Assembly: GCF_905404315.1 (NCBI RefSeq)
Contig: NC_066312.1
Span: forward strand, 19,269,001 to 19,333,000
DNA from: Leptidea sinapis
Lineage: Eukaryota; Arthropoda; Insecta; Lepidoptera; Pieridae
Reading direction: 5' to 3'
DNA length: 64,000 bases
The translations under genes and the position numbers were made by a program. Below the pieces are notes generated by a model that searched no databases, was not told the DNA's origin, and saw only the letters and a program-made list of their open reading frames with translations. Position 1 is the stretch's first letter; each line of letters begins with the position of its first letter. Positions 21,960 through 32,620 of the stretch are shown piece after piece.

Positions 21960-22479
21960 GGCCTCGGTGGATGGTCAAGTGATGGTGATCAGCGGAGGTA
22001 CGGCCATGTTGCGACCACGAGCGGACGGTGGAAAAGCGCTGCCGCCCATGGGAGGCGTGAGGCGCTGAACTGTGCGAGAGGGACGGGCTATTGGCGGCGG
22101 TTGGAGCGTGAGAGAGAGGGCCTCGAGGCGGCGCGACGCAGAGGGCGTTTGGCACCGCGGACGGCACGCACTCCAGTTCCGGTCGCGTCGACGGGCGGCC
22201 GGAATCCCGCTCCTCAATACACTGATTCACTCTCTGTTCACGAAGACTTTTCCTAGTACGATTTTTGCATGCGCGCAAATAGGGGCACGTGAGACGCCAG
22301 CGGCCGGTTTCTTTTCTCACTCCCTCGAGCCGGCAACAATCGTGTGTATTCCCGCCAATTTCGACTTCAAAAGTTTGGCGCGAAACGGCGACACACAAGT
22401 GTTAGATGATGTATGACTCTTGTTGTTAGTGAAGATTGCTGTGATTTTTGACGTTTGGGCTTACCTGTTGTTACCCACA
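21960..22479 (+). promoter_or_regulatory. CpG-rich promoter / 5' UTR block
   Basis: From about 21960 to 22410 the sequence is GC-rich and packed with CG dinucleotides (for example GGTCGCGTCGACGGGCGGCC at 22181-22200), in sharp contrast with the AT-rich surroundings. It ends at a supported first coding exon. Two E2F-like sites lie at 22349-22385. A short upstream open frame, ATG at 22413 to TGA at 22451 (12 codons), overlaps no main-frame codon and could lower translation. Transcription start is unknown; no TATA box is obvious. The 210-codon open frame on the other strand here is probably only a result of the composition. Confidence 0.5.
22349..22385. promoter_or_regulatory. paired E2F/DP-like binding sites
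   Basis: TTCCCGCCAA at 22349-22358 (TTGGCGGGAA on the minus strand) and TTTGGCGCGAAA at 22374-22385 both match the E2F consensus TTTSSCGC / TTSGCGGGAA. They are 15 bp apart and about 100-130 bp upstream of the start codon, the usual arrangement in cell-cycle and replication genes. Binding is inferred from sequence only. Confidence 0.5.
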
Positions 22480-22572
22480 ATGGATGATTGGGAACGGCAT
22501 GTTACCCCACTACTCCAAGATATGGGCTGTTCGAACGAGGATGCCCAAGATGACTTCTTCAATCAACAAGAC
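22480..22572 (+). CDS. first coding exon of an unidentified gene
   Basis: ATG at 22480 has a strong start context (A at -3, G at +4). The 31-codon frame begins MDDWERHVTPLLQDMG, is acidic, and ends QQD exactly at a perfect donor, GAC|GTAAGT (22573), in phase 0. The frame stays open for 14 more codons into the intron but loses any pattern. I do not recognise the protein; 31 residues are too few to assign. The E2F-like sites and CpG-rich leader suggest a growth- or cell-cycle-linked gene, which is inference. I found no convincing second exon to the right, so the first intron may be very long. It could also be a chance frame: confidence is moderate. Confidence 0.45.
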
Positions 22573-23730
22573 GTAAGTCAAAATTTAGCAACAGATAAAA
22601 CATGCTTACCTTAGTACAACAACATGCATAGATAGATAAACTAGTATTTATATTTCGACAGGATTTATATCTTGTTGTAGCAACAACACTAATATCTTGA
22701 GTTGTTAATTATGAAATATACCTATATCAAATGAGCGTTGCATCAATTTAATAATTAATCAATTTTTTACTATCTTAAATTGTGTTTTATTACCTGAAAA
22801 ACTTTAAAGGGGATTCAAGTTTTATGATAGGAGTCTGAATTTTTCCTGCGTATTTAATATTTAATTTAATAACTATATTATATTTATACTTGACAATGAT
22901 CAAGGTAACATTAGCATTGATAGAAAATTTTAAGTCTTCTAGAAAAAAAGTAGAGTTAACTTCTTAGTTTTTTGTTATCAGTGTCTTATGAGGTAAGATG
23001 AATTTGCCTGGACAGATTCTTTCGTGTTTTAATGTTAATTAGGATTAAGATGGCATGAACTTCAGCGATTCATAATGTTTTTGATAAACTATAAAAAAAA
23101 ATATTTAAATACTATCTTGTTGAGAATTTTAAAGTAGCATTGAACCTTAGTGATAATACAACAATAACAGTTACAGGCACAACATGAAACCGAAGTTTAG
23201 AATGTTTTCTGTAAATATTAATTGCTAGTTTATCACTTCTATCATCCAGGTACAGTACTCGAATAACTTTTATTTGGAAATGATCTAGGGGATAGTTTAC
23301 TGCAGTTTTTCGTTACATCAATAATAACACAATCTGTCAGATAAAGCAAGCTACGACGTTCGAAAAATTTATAGTGTAAAACTGGAAAACATGGAAGTTA
23401 TACTTTTAGTATTATAACACCTACTATCAAAAAGTTACGCCTCTTCTAATTTTGTGAAATTTTCAGCTTGTATCGTAGTAAAGCATTTCCAAGGTTACTT
23501 AGTTTAAAAAAGCCCGAAAAAGCACTTCTAGTTTAAACATCAAGATTCCTACTGCAGAATATTTACAGGACAGTATTCTTGGCTGATTACCAAAGAACAT
23601 CCGTAAAAAACCTTTAGATTAAGAAAAGCGGCCGAAAATCAATCAAATTCACTTGCAGATCTGATCTATCAATCATGTCACAAGGTTGAATCAAAAATAC
23701 ATCAGACTGCATCTAAACATTTTCACTTAG
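22573..23730 (+). other. probable first intron of the 22480 gene, no feature
   Basis: AT-rich sequence after the donor at 22573. No repeat, RNA or exon was recognised. Confidence 0.4.
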
Positions 23731-23973
23731 GCTGAGATCTATAAATCATACTTAGACTTTGCTCAGACTTTACTCACGTAAAACTTAGCTGAGCGTAAGC
23801 TTAGCGTAATCTTTGATTTCGTTTTTGTAGTTATTTGTCAGGTAAAATTATACTGAGCTTTAGCTAAGCCAGCCTAATGCAAAAGATAAGTTCACATTTT
23901 ATCACACTCACTTAAGTTTTATATAAGTAAAGTCTGAGCAAAGTTTAAGTACAATTTATATATCTTAGCCTTA
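23728..23973. mobile_element. PIF/Harbinger-like MITE with TTA target duplications
   Basis: TTA at 23728-23730 and 23971-23973 flank a 240-bp element. Its ends are inverted repeats over roughly 65 bp: left GGCTGAGATCTATAAATCAT..., right (reverse complement) GGCTAAGATATATAAATTGT..., sharing an exact ACTTTGCTCAGACTTTACT core. A 3-bp TTA duplication and GGC-type termini are typical of PIF/Harbinger MITEs. The centre is short and non-coding. About one base in five differs between the arms, so this is not a recent insertion. Confidence 0.8.
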
Positions 23974-24158
23974 ATGTCTTCACTGACAAGGACACCCTTC
24001 ACTGGCCATTGTAACTAGTAATTGCAGATACAAAATGGACACAAAAAACATTTTTCACCTACTTTCCTTAAGAAGACTCTATTTTATTTTTATTTTATTA
24101 TGTCTTTTACAACTTCAAAGAATTTAGCTCGAGGTACATAAAATAATATGATTTTTTT
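23974..24158. other. no feature recognised
   Basis: Short AT-rich spacer between the MITE and the paired hairpins. Confidence 0.3.
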
Positions 24159-24223
24159 CAAAACGAGATAATAATAATATTATAATCTCGTTTTGCTTAT
24201 TACATATTATGTAATAAGCAAAA
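24159..24223. repeat. two adjoining hairpins
   Basis: CAAAACGAGAT (24159-24169) pairs with ATCTCGTTTTG (24185-24195). TTTTGCTTATTACAT (24191-24205) pairs perfectly with ATGTAATAAGCAAAA (24209-24223) across a 3-base loop. The TTTTG at 24191-24195 is shared, so the two structures exclude each other. Confidence 0.75.
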
Positions 24224-25009
24224 CTGAAGCAGGACTTTTTCAGGGTAACTTTTTTCTGAATGTCACTTCCATTTTGTATCTTTTTAGTTCTAATGTCGAG
24301 CTAAAATTTATGTTCTCGTATAGGTAATATATTTTTTTAAGACACTAAGTAGAATTATTTGAAAAAAGTTTAGTAAACAAAATTCATTCATCATATAACT
24401 GCGACAAATCGCAGTGCCGCGCGCTCCACAAAATGAAATTAAATTGCATTTTCGTTATACCATATTCATATGCTCTCTAATAATTATAATCGTCCATTAT
24501 TATTCTTTTCGAGTCTTATCATAATATTGTCTTTGTTTGAAATTCATTCTCAAATTCTAAATTTGCCACAGCCTTTGCTCCTTGATGTGGGGGATTAATT
24601 TATAGAATAAGGATTTACGCCCTCTAAACTCCTTCAATATTAACATCAACTAAAGTTTTCCTTAACTATAGTGTAGGGTAGATAACGAACAACATATTTT
24701 AAATGTGGCACGTGTAAATATGTTTGTCCTATTCTAATGTTTAATGAACTTTTACCACATTATTAACACAATTAACATATACAACCTGTTTATAGTGTAA
24801 AACAAGACTAACTATGTTCCCAGTATCCAAGTAAAGAAGCAGAAATAAAAAAAACATCAAATTAAATTATAAGTTCTCAACACAACCCGATCAAATATAG
24901 TTTATTTTCAGCTTTTTCGACTATGCTTCCTTGTCCATTGTTGATCAACTCCTAAGAGAAAGTTTCCTAAATTTTTATAAGAATAAGTGGTGGAAAAAGC
25001 ATTTCTTTT

Positions 25010-25140
25010 TTAAGGAAGACGAGAAGGTAAGCAACTGCTGAGGGCCACTGCTGCTCTTTCCTACAATACCAGAAGAATCATAGGAATTTGGCAGCTATTA
25101 CTCGTTTTTGCAAGGTATCAATGTCGTATCACACACGAAA
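25010..25140 (-). mobile_element. highly diverged LINE tail
   Basis: After a T-run at 25004-25009, the order GAGGGCCACTGCTGC, CCTACAATACCAGAAGAATC, ATAGG and AAGGTATCAATGTCGTATC parallels the standard tail (…GCCGCCCAC..CTCCTGCAACACCAGAGGAATC..AAGGTACCCATGTCGTATC). Identity is low but colinear over about 130 bp. It directly joins repeat C on its right. Confidence 0.45.
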
Positions 25141-25430
25141 CGAGTGGGAGGCTCAATAGAGGAGATACAACGGCGCCGTTTTCTGCCGTGAAGCAGTAAT
25201 GTGTAAGTATTATTGTGTTTCGGTCTGAAGTACACCGTAGCTAGTGAAATTACTGAGCAAATGATACTTAACATCTTATGTCTCAAGATGATGTCGCAGT
25301 TCTAGTGCCGCTCAGAATATTTGGGTCTTTCAAGAATCCTGATCGGCACTGCATTGTAATGGGCAGGGCGTATCAATTACCATCAGGCGAACGTCCTGCT
25401 CGTCTCGTCCCTTAGTTTCATTAAAAAAAA
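25141..25430 (+). repeat. dispersed repeat C, copy 1
   Basis: It starts with a GTGGGAGGCTC block and runs through CGGCGCCGTTTTCTGCCGTG, GCTAGTGAAATTACTGAGCA, TTAACATCTTATGTCTCAAG, TGCCGCTCAGAATATTTGGG and GCATTGTAATGGGCAGGGCG to an A-run at 25426-25434. The A-rich end gives plus orientation and suggests a retroposon. Other copies are at 39930, 40690, 47893 and 50699-51420. It is one of the commonest lepidopteran repeats by recognition. Confidence 0.8.
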
Positions 25431-25454
25431 ACAACTCGCATGGAGGCTTGTATC

Positions 25455-25672
25455 ACATTTAAGTCGTACGTGGAAGAAAGTCTTTTGAAAACCGCACAGT
25501 AAATGACCACACATCCAGATGGTATGGATGAAAATGAAGTTTGGGGCGTGTACTGTGATGGTAATATTCGGTGGCAGGATTCAGTTCTAACAACACTTCG
25601 AACCACTTTCCGTAATAAATTTTGTAGAAGACATATAATGACATCTCTACTCTACGCCAATTGAAGAAATAA
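25455..25672 (-). mobile_element. CR1/Jockey-type LINE C-terminal fragment
   Basis: Minus-strand frames read LYVFYKIYYGKWFEVLLELN and, shifted, HPYHLDVWSFTVRFSKDFLP, matching the YRIYHGECSEELF and HPHHLDVWRSSTVRFSR motifs of the intact family. Neither the RT domain nor the tail is present, so both ends are truncated. Confidence 0.75.
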
Positions 25673-27186
25673 TGATATTATAATGTTACATAGATATTAT
25701 TTATTAAAAATTAAACACTTACGTTTTTAGAGGTCAAGTTATTATCAGGTTCTTGATTTTTTCTTTTATTCCTAGTTATTGATGTAAGAGGAAATAATCC
25801 TCTTTCAAATTTTAAAAATGGTCAATCATTAAATAATTCAGAATAAGAAAATGAAGGATAGATTAGCACAATATGGCAATATAATGTTGTTATAGAATAT
25901 TCTAGAACATCGCAAACGTGAGTAAATTTCTGAAATCATTATGGATAATTTATATAATACAAAAGTAATAATAAATAAATTAAAATGCACATATAAACTG
26001 AAGATTTTCAAAAACTATTACTAAGCAGTTTTATTTTTTTTTAAAACCCTTAAATAATACTATAAAACTACCGAGTTACCCTCAAGTCGCGTCTTAAGAA
26101 GTTTTACTTCAACAACGTTGATCCTATGAACCGGGCCTTATCTTGATAGAACAAAACAATTTTGGGTTATTTGCCTCGCTGTTTCATTATTCATTTATTT
26201 GTTTTACATCATTAGCCCCTTAATAAATCAATAACCACACCTTTACTATCTCAGTATAGAGAGCCTATGACTTTTCTGTCCGAACGACTCGCCCTAAATT
26301 TGTTAGGGCTTAAAGATGAGGATCTCTTCAGGTCATAATAGTGAAGTCACGTTTCTTCTATGGTTATTGATCAAGCTATGATAGTTCAGGATCTTGATGT
26401 GCCTGTGCCAAATAAGCTCGAGATATTTTCGCGCTCATTTGTTTTAGTGCATTAGTTGCAAGCATTCTTGGAACCCAGCTAGCGGTAAGATATTTCCTCC
26501 CTTCGCATTTCGAGTAACAGGAGACAGGACTCCTTGAAAGGAGTTTGAGAAGGCTTTTGACGTAGTAAGTAACTAGTATAAGTTTATTCGAATTTTATTT
26601 GTTACTTATGTAGTTTTCAGTAATAAAGTCTATTTTTATTTGACCATTTGTTTGGTACCTAAACTTCGGGCGACCCAAGCGAGGGTCATCTCTGGTTTAA
26701 ATCTGGTACACCATGGTGCAACTGTAGAATACGATGTAACATTTACACGCATTAGAAAAAAAAATTAAGCACAAATAATATTAATAACCGCATGCTACTT
26801 ATGTCCATTTTCGATAACACGTTCCGACAAATTGGAAACAATAGATTTCTTTTTTTTTAAATACAAGAGATAGTTTAGTTATTTCTTTTTTTTAATCTCA
26901 TCAAAAATCCAAAATTACCAGTCAATATTTATAGTTTTGGTTCGTCAAGGAGTTTGCAAATGATTCTCATTACTTTAGATTAACAAACACATAAAAATTC
27001 AGTATTGTTGATAAATGTTATAATATCTTTTCAAAAAGGCGAATTGGATTTTTTCCCATATATATTTATATACACATTTTACTATGATTCGCTTAATTTG
27101 ATTTGCGAAACAGTATTCAATTTGAGAGTCACTTGAAATTTTATGAGGGCCATTAGAGAAGAGATATATAGAAATATATAAAAATA
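25673..27186. other. intergenic/intronic; possible LTR-like patch at 26240-26720
   Basis: AT-rich overall. A GC-richer stretch at 26240-26720 includes an AATAAA-like site (26619) and GGGCGACCCAAGCGAGGGTC at 26669-26688, which could be part of a solo LTR or its flank, but no paired LTR or retroviral-type frame is visible. Otherwise nothing was recognised. Confidence 0.25.
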
Positions 27187-27476
27187 CTAGCTGACCCAGC
27201 AAACGTTGTATTGCCGATATTAAAATCGCGATACAAAAGTAACTTTTGATGGTACATGGGTGAAAATTTGAAGTTGTATGTATTTTTTAATGCTGACTTA
27301 TAATCAAACAAAATTAAAAATGTCAAAAAAAAAATCGTAACATTTAGGGGGATGAAAAATAGATTTTGTCCGATTCTCAGACCTACCCAATATGGACTCC
27401 AAATTTCATGAGAATCGTTCAAGCCGTTTCGGAGGAGTTCAAAGTTTAACACCATGACACGAGAATTTTATATATT
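27187..27476 (+). repeat. dispersed repeat E ('CTAGCTGACCCAGCAAACG'), copy 1
   Basis: It starts CTAGCTGACCCAGCAAACGT, contains GATGGTACATGGGTGAAAAT, ATTTAGGGGGATGAAAAATA and CAGACCTACCCAATATGGAC, and ends CGAGAATTTTATATATTAGA. I recognise this as a frequent insect repeat. Fragments recur in reverse orientation at 37684-37708 and 39512-39608. Non-coding. Confidence 0.7.
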
Positions 27477-27578
27477 AGATTTAGCGAATTTCAGTTTGTG
27501 TATTTCTAATTAAAAAATAATAACCCATATCTAATGCACACCGAGTTTCGCTGTGAATTACATTACAATGCCTGATAA

Positions 27579-27848
27579 TTATCTGTGACAACCAATCAAA
27601 TGTGCTTGCGCAACCTTCTTGCTCTTACGAACTTTATCATTATTGTCAAAAACTCCTTCCCTCTCAGTTATTATCACTTCTTTGTTTCGAAAGTGTTTAC
27701 TAAAATTTCTTCTTATATAATTCATTAAATTCATTGATGGAATATATTTTCTTCTTAATAATAATAAAGCCTCCATTATCATATTTTCTTTCGTTTCTGA
27801 CCTTCCGTCCTGCATCGGTGCTTTAATCCACAGTTTAGCGTGTAACAT
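27579..27848 (-). CDS. hypothetical open frame of 89 codons
   Basis: A minus-strand frame from ATG (27848) to a stop at 27579-27581. Unlike most chance frames here it has mixed, protein-like composition: Met/Leu-rich near the start, then basic with EVIITEREGVFDNNDKVRKS near residues 55-75. There is no recognised domain, no signal peptide or clear membrane segment, and no matching neighbour. It could be a fragment of a transposon or foreign gene, an exon, or chance. Confidence is low. Confidence 0.2.
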   Translation of the reverse strand: MLHAKLWIKAPMQDGRSETKENMIMEALLLLRRKYIPSMNLMNYIRRNFSKHFRNKEVIITEREGVFDNNDKVRKSKKVAQAHLIGCHR

Positions 27849-28324
27849 ATTTATAGAATTTCGTCTATTTCGTTAAATACTATTCGATGATGATAGTAGC
27901 ATTACGTAGGAAAATTAGCTGACATCAAAATATTCCACCCCGGTAAGACGTGTCTCTTAAGTCTGTATTTTTCCGTTATTTCTAACTTTCTCATATTTAA
28001 CGCTTCGCTGACGATTAATGTAGCTAATACTATTAAAAAGGTATTGGAATTACTTCATAAAGTAAGTGTCTGGTCAATCATATAACTAACAGGAATGTAC
28101 TTCATTAGATATACGAATATAGACATGAATAATTGTAATAAAAAGTGTACGATGTAATTATAAGCTTACACGTTTGTTTCATTACTCGGCCAAGTTTTTG
28201 CTTGAATAAGTAGATATACAATACTTGGCTGAATAATTGCATAGCAGTGCATATAATATAACCTATAGTACAATGTTATATATTATATTTATAGAAATTA
28301 GTTTAATCTCTAAAATAATTATCT

Positions 28325-29340
28325 TGTGCTTCATTGATTACACTAAAGCTTTTGACTGCGTTAAATGGGAGAAACTGTGGATTGCGCTGCACGATATGAG
28401 GGTCCCACAACATCTGCTCAATTTGATTCGGTATCTATACGATGATAACCGCTCTTTCGTCAGAGTTGGTGCCGACTGTTCAGGTGTGTTCGAAGTTAAA
28501 AAGGTAGTGCGGCAGGGTTGCATTCTCTCTCCGGCACTCTTCCACATATTCGGAGAATAAATTATGTGAAAGACCCTTGAGGATTGGAATAGAGGTATCC
28601 CAGTGGGCGGTAAAAGGGTTTTGAACCTGAGATATGCCGATTATATTGTGCTCTTAGCCACTCTCTATTGATGACATGAAGGTACTGTTCCAGAGACTCG
28701 AAACTGAAAGTTATTGTATGGGTCTTGCAGTGAACAGGAGCAAGACTAAGATTATGGTGGTGGATCGTGTTGGTCACTTGGCTGATACGGAAGACATCGT
28801 TCCAGGAGTGGACACAGAAGATCATTACATTTACTTGGGCGCACAGGTTAACAATGACGGCAGTTGTGTGCCGGAGATTAATAGACGTATTAGTATGACC
28901 AATGATGCTATGATCCGCTATACGGTACGGGCTCAAGAGAGGCAGAGGATTGATGCCTTGGAGATGTGGTGCTGGAGGCGTATGTTGAGGATACCTTGGA
29001 CGACCAAGAGAACAAATGTGTCGATCCTCTCACAGCTCAAGATAAAAACCCGTCTGTCCACGATATGCCACCAATGAATTCTTTCGTATTTTGGCCACAT
29101 AATGCGAGGGATAGTGAGAGCCTGGAGAAATTGATCGTTGTTGGGACAACACATGGCAAGTAAGCCCGAGGCCGATCTCCTGCCAGATGAACCGACCAAA
29201 TAAAAGACTTCAGGTCCCGAGGTTTAGCTCTGTCGTCAGGGCCGCGATGGAGAGAAGCCGATGGAAACAAATAGTTGCCTCCAAGTGTGGACCGCTTGTT
29301 GATGACCACGATCCTTAGTCATGAGGGAACGACTAGAGAG
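28325..29340 (+). pseudogene. non-LTR retrotransposon endonuclease/RT pseudogene, internally deleted
   Basis: The plus strand opens inside the RT domain: CFIDYTKAFDCVKWEKLW (catalytic palm motif A) from 28329, then VRQGCILSPALFHIF near 28509. After a frameshift comes a YADYIVL remnant of the YADD box (about 28635, second Asp lost), then SKTKIMVV and YIYLGAQVNNDGSCVPEINR to 28895. About 70 residues that normally follow are deleted, and the protein resumes at ERQRIDALEMWCWRRMLRIP to LSTICHQ. The last part (29080-29330) is out of frame. The 5' endonuclease half is absent. It belongs to the insect 'endonuclease-reverse transcriptase' LINE group. Confidence 0.85.
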
Positions 29341-29489
29341 AGAAATTAGTTTACTAAGCAAATGGCCCAGCTTAATTAATTATATGAAAATCAAAATATT
29401 GCTTTTTCCAATCGATCAATAACAAAATATTGTAAACTTATAATATTGCATTTACTTACCAACAATACTGATTTTTTTATATGTATGTT

Positions 29490-29740
29490 AAGTACGAGGG
29501 GCGTTCAATAAGTAGTGAAATAGATGTTGCAAACACGATCGTGTGTTTTCCAAACTATACAAAAGTATATGCCTCGGACCTCAGAAGAACAGGCGCACTA
29601 AACACAGCGTGCTAGATAAAATAAATAACAATAATTCTGACTATGGGGTACTTAATTTATTCGTTGCGCTGTTATTTAGCAAACCATTGCTACAGTAGAC
29701 ATATATGTACATTGCTGCGGAGCATACCCGGAGCGTTGCA
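29490..29740 (+). repeat. dispersed repeat F, copy 1, with a mariner-like end
   Basis: ACGAGGGGCGTTCAATAAGT at 29494 resembles a mariner terminal repeat. The sequence after it (CTATGGGGTACTTAATTTAT and GCAAACCATTGCT...GCGGAGCATACC) is repeated in inverse orientation at 33436-33630. It is probably a non-autonomous or deleted mariner-type element; no transposase motif was seen. Confidence 0.55.
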
Positions 29741-31065
29741 AGCATACGAGTATTTCTTTCTTGTTTTTATTACTATGGGTTGAAAAATAAGAGAATGAAA
29801 TATCTTTAAAAAATATAAATTATCTTTTTGAACCTGATATTAGATATAAATAATAATGGTAACGCACTTACCAATTTTCGATCAAATATTTAATTCAAAA
29901 AAGGTATTATTTTCCTTGTGTGACTGTCTCGTTTATGCATGCCACTGATTCTTGAACTTTATATCCATTTTATGTCCTTTGAGAGGAAATTTTAGAAAAT
30001 TATATGCTTATTTACGCTTAGCTTTTTAGTTTACTAACATTAATAATTTTGATGAAATATTTATTTTTATTAAGTACCTATTAGGGAAATCATTTTGAGA
30101 ATTATGGAGTGAGGACAAATTTGAATAGAGCTACTATAGCAAGACTAAGGTATATGTTTAGCACAAAATCAGGGTTTTGATGATCGCTATGTCAATTTTA
30201 ACACCTTAGATCATTTATAAATCTAGATAGACTGAACAAAAAACGTTGAAAAAGATTGAGGCTTACAGTTGAACAATTCACGCACATTATCACAAAGTGA
30301 AAAAAAAAAATGCATAAAGTGCAAATAAAAGGTGTAAAAAGGTTATATTACTTTACAGATAAATCTCAGATCATACGGCGTAACTTTGGCCGCCTAGTCG
30401 ACCTATAATTCAGTACCAAAATGCGTGTCTACACTATCCTTCTAGTTTAAAATACTATGGGGTTCAGTTGCCATGTGGCATTTTGCCCAGATGTTTCCAA
30501 CGCTGCTTAATTGACTGAATAAACTACGACATTCCTTGGTCTAAAACCTACAAGCCTACCTCAGATATGTTCAGTGAACATTGATAGTTAAACTATCAAC
30601 TTAACAAATTTAACATTCATATCCTCATAAAACGGTTTTCACATTATTATATTCTAACTAATTTCATTATTATAATATTGAATTTTAAGCATACGATACA
30701 GATATATAGTACATAGGAGTTTTAATTTTTATTTGAGAAGTAGGACTGCATTAAAAGTAGATTTATTTTATTAAGGCGCGGAAGTAAATGTATTTGATCT
30801 CCTCTAATCACTACTATATTTCTGTGTTTAAAAAAATTACCTTTTAATAAGACAAAGATTAATTGATAAAATCATTTAGAAAACAACAACAACAAAATTG
30901 CGTATTATTAAACAAATTAAAAATCAACCTATTTTTAGAGTACTCCTAAGTATCACGAAATGAAAAATATTAGACTACCTAAATGCAAATCAAATTATTA
31001 CGACAGTATTATACTGATAATAATTATAATTATTGTTATTTTTGGAGTCAATAATCGAAAAAATA
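29741..31065. other. intergenic/intronic, nothing recognised
   Basis: AT-rich with homopolymer A-runs. No gene, RNA or repeat could be supported. Confidence 0.4.
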
Positions 31066-31165
31066 ATCATCAAAATCGGTTCACCCAGTCAAATCTTCTG
31101 AGGTATTAAACATTAAAAATAGCAGTTGAATTGACTATCTCCTCCTTTTTTGAAGTAGTTTAAAA
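31066..31165 (-). repeat. 'CTTC..GGAGGAG' dispersed repeat, second copy
   Basis: Reverse complemented, this reads ACTACTTCAAAAAAGGAGGA then TAGTCAATTC and a GACTGGGTGAACCGATTTTG end, the same family as the repeat split by the mariner at 12340-13860, in opposite orientation. Confidence 0.6.
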
Positions 31166-31817
31166 ATAATTTCGTACTATTTAACAACGGACTTGAAGAG
31201 GGTTAATGGTAGGTGATTAACTCGTCACAAGATATCGATAATTATAAAAAATATTAAAGTAATGGCTAGTAAGACAGAAATACAAAAATTTAAATTTATA
31301 AACCGCCAGAGGTGCCACAATAAGAAATTAAAATATATTTTTAAATAATATAATCAATTAAACGTATAGTAAACAATGTTATTCACATCAAACCTTGCTA
31401 TATATTCGTAAATGATTACACTGTTGTTGAAGCCGCATCTGCCTTGAATTTATGAGTTCAATACACGCATAGACTTATAAGGCAGACATCGCAAAACCTT
31501 GTTTAACCGACAAAGATTAAAATTAATAATATTTTACTTGTAATTTTACGAACGAACTATAATAATAATATCGCGCAAAAAACAACTTCATATTAGTACA
31601 AGTTAACTTAAAATGTATTAACTAGGGGCTCTAAATATTTTAATAAACTACACTGTCTTGTAACACCAGGCAGTTTTTTTATCTAATAATATTCATACTA
31701 TTATATACTACGAAAATTTAAACTTCTATAAACTTTAATCTTAATTCATTATACCTTTTACTTACCTTAATAAGTACCAAAGACAAACACATTTTAGATC
31801 GAATCTTTTTGAAAAGT

Positions 31818-31913
31818 CTTGGCTAACAGACAATAGAAATGAAAATGACATAAAATATGAAAAAAACTTGGCTAACAGACATGAAATGAAATGAAAATGA
31901 AAACAGAAATGAT
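31818..31913. repeat. two-copy tandem repeat, 49-bp period
   Basis: CTTGGCTAACAGAC followed by an A/G-rich GAAATGAAAATGA stretch occurs at 31818 and again at 31867. The second unit has an extra GAAAT step. It is a simple local duplication in AT-rich DNA. Confidence 0.75.
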
Positions 31914-32194
31914 TTTTTTATCTATTTACGTAAATTTATAAAAGCATTAATTCTAAATAGTCATATAATTTAAAAAAAGCAAGTGCGCTAAAGCGTCAAA
32001 TTGTAAATTACGTAAGATATTAAAAATGCGTTGGTAGTGGATGCTACGGGGTCACAGAGACTCGAGATATGCAAGGAAAAATCTAAGTGTCCTTAATTTA
32101 TTATAAGCAGGTAAAACTGCGGGTTATAGCTATGTACAATAAAAAACAATATGTAGGCTCGTACATAAGAAAAAAGTTACACCCGTTGATTTTT
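31914..32194. other. no feature recognised
   Basis: AT-rich spacer that ends in the T-run of the next LINE. Confidence 0.3.
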
Positions 32195-32620
32195 TTTTTG
32201 TTTTTTATGGAATAGGAGGACAAACGAGCGTACGGGTCACCTGGTGTTAAGTGATCACCGCCGCCCACACTCTCCTGCAACACCAGAGGAATCACAAGAG
32301 CGTTGCCGGCCTTTAAGGAAGGTGTACGCGCTTTTCTTGAAGGTACCCATGTCGTATCGTCCCGGAAACACCGCACAAGGAAGCTCATTCCACAGCTTCG
32401 TGGTACGAGGAAGAAACCTCCTTGAAAACCGCACTGTGGAGGACCGCCACATATCCTGATGGTGGGGATGATATCGTAACTTGTGGCGTGTCGTGCGAAG
32501 GTGAAATTCGGCGGCAGCAATCAGGTTGAACAGCTCTTCGGAACACTCCCCGTGATAAATGCGGTAGAAGACACACAATGAAGCGACGTCTCTACGGAAC
32601 GCCAAGTGATCCAGTTTTTT
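32195..32620 (-). mobile_element. 5'-truncated CR1/Jockey-type LINE with an open C-terminal frame
   Basis: T-runs at 32188-32205 and GGAATAGGAGG mark the 3' end. The minus-strand frame 32255-32605 stays open for 116 codons: RRDVASLCVFYRIYHGECSE, YHPHHQDMWRSSTVRFSR, LPRTTKLWNELPCAVFPG, then the tail-encoded KGRQRSCDSSGVAGECGRR. The copy begins abruptly after the protein's LRRDVASL region, so about 0.43 kb was inserted. An unbroken frame suggests a comparatively young copy. Confidence 0.88.

Noticed and set aside
21766..22398. 210-codon minus-strand open frame in the CpG-rich block
   Set aside because: Composition is Arg/Ser/Pro/His-rich as expected from any frame through GC-rich DNA, there is no domain, and it runs opposite to the better supported plus-strand first exon.
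24935..25026. Exon-like segment between TTTTCAG and AAG|GTAAGC, reading FFDYASLSIVDQLLRESFLN in one frame
   Set aside because: Its phase does not fit the donor of the exon at 22480, and its right end overlaps a diverged LINE tail, so the apparent donor is probably repeat-derived.
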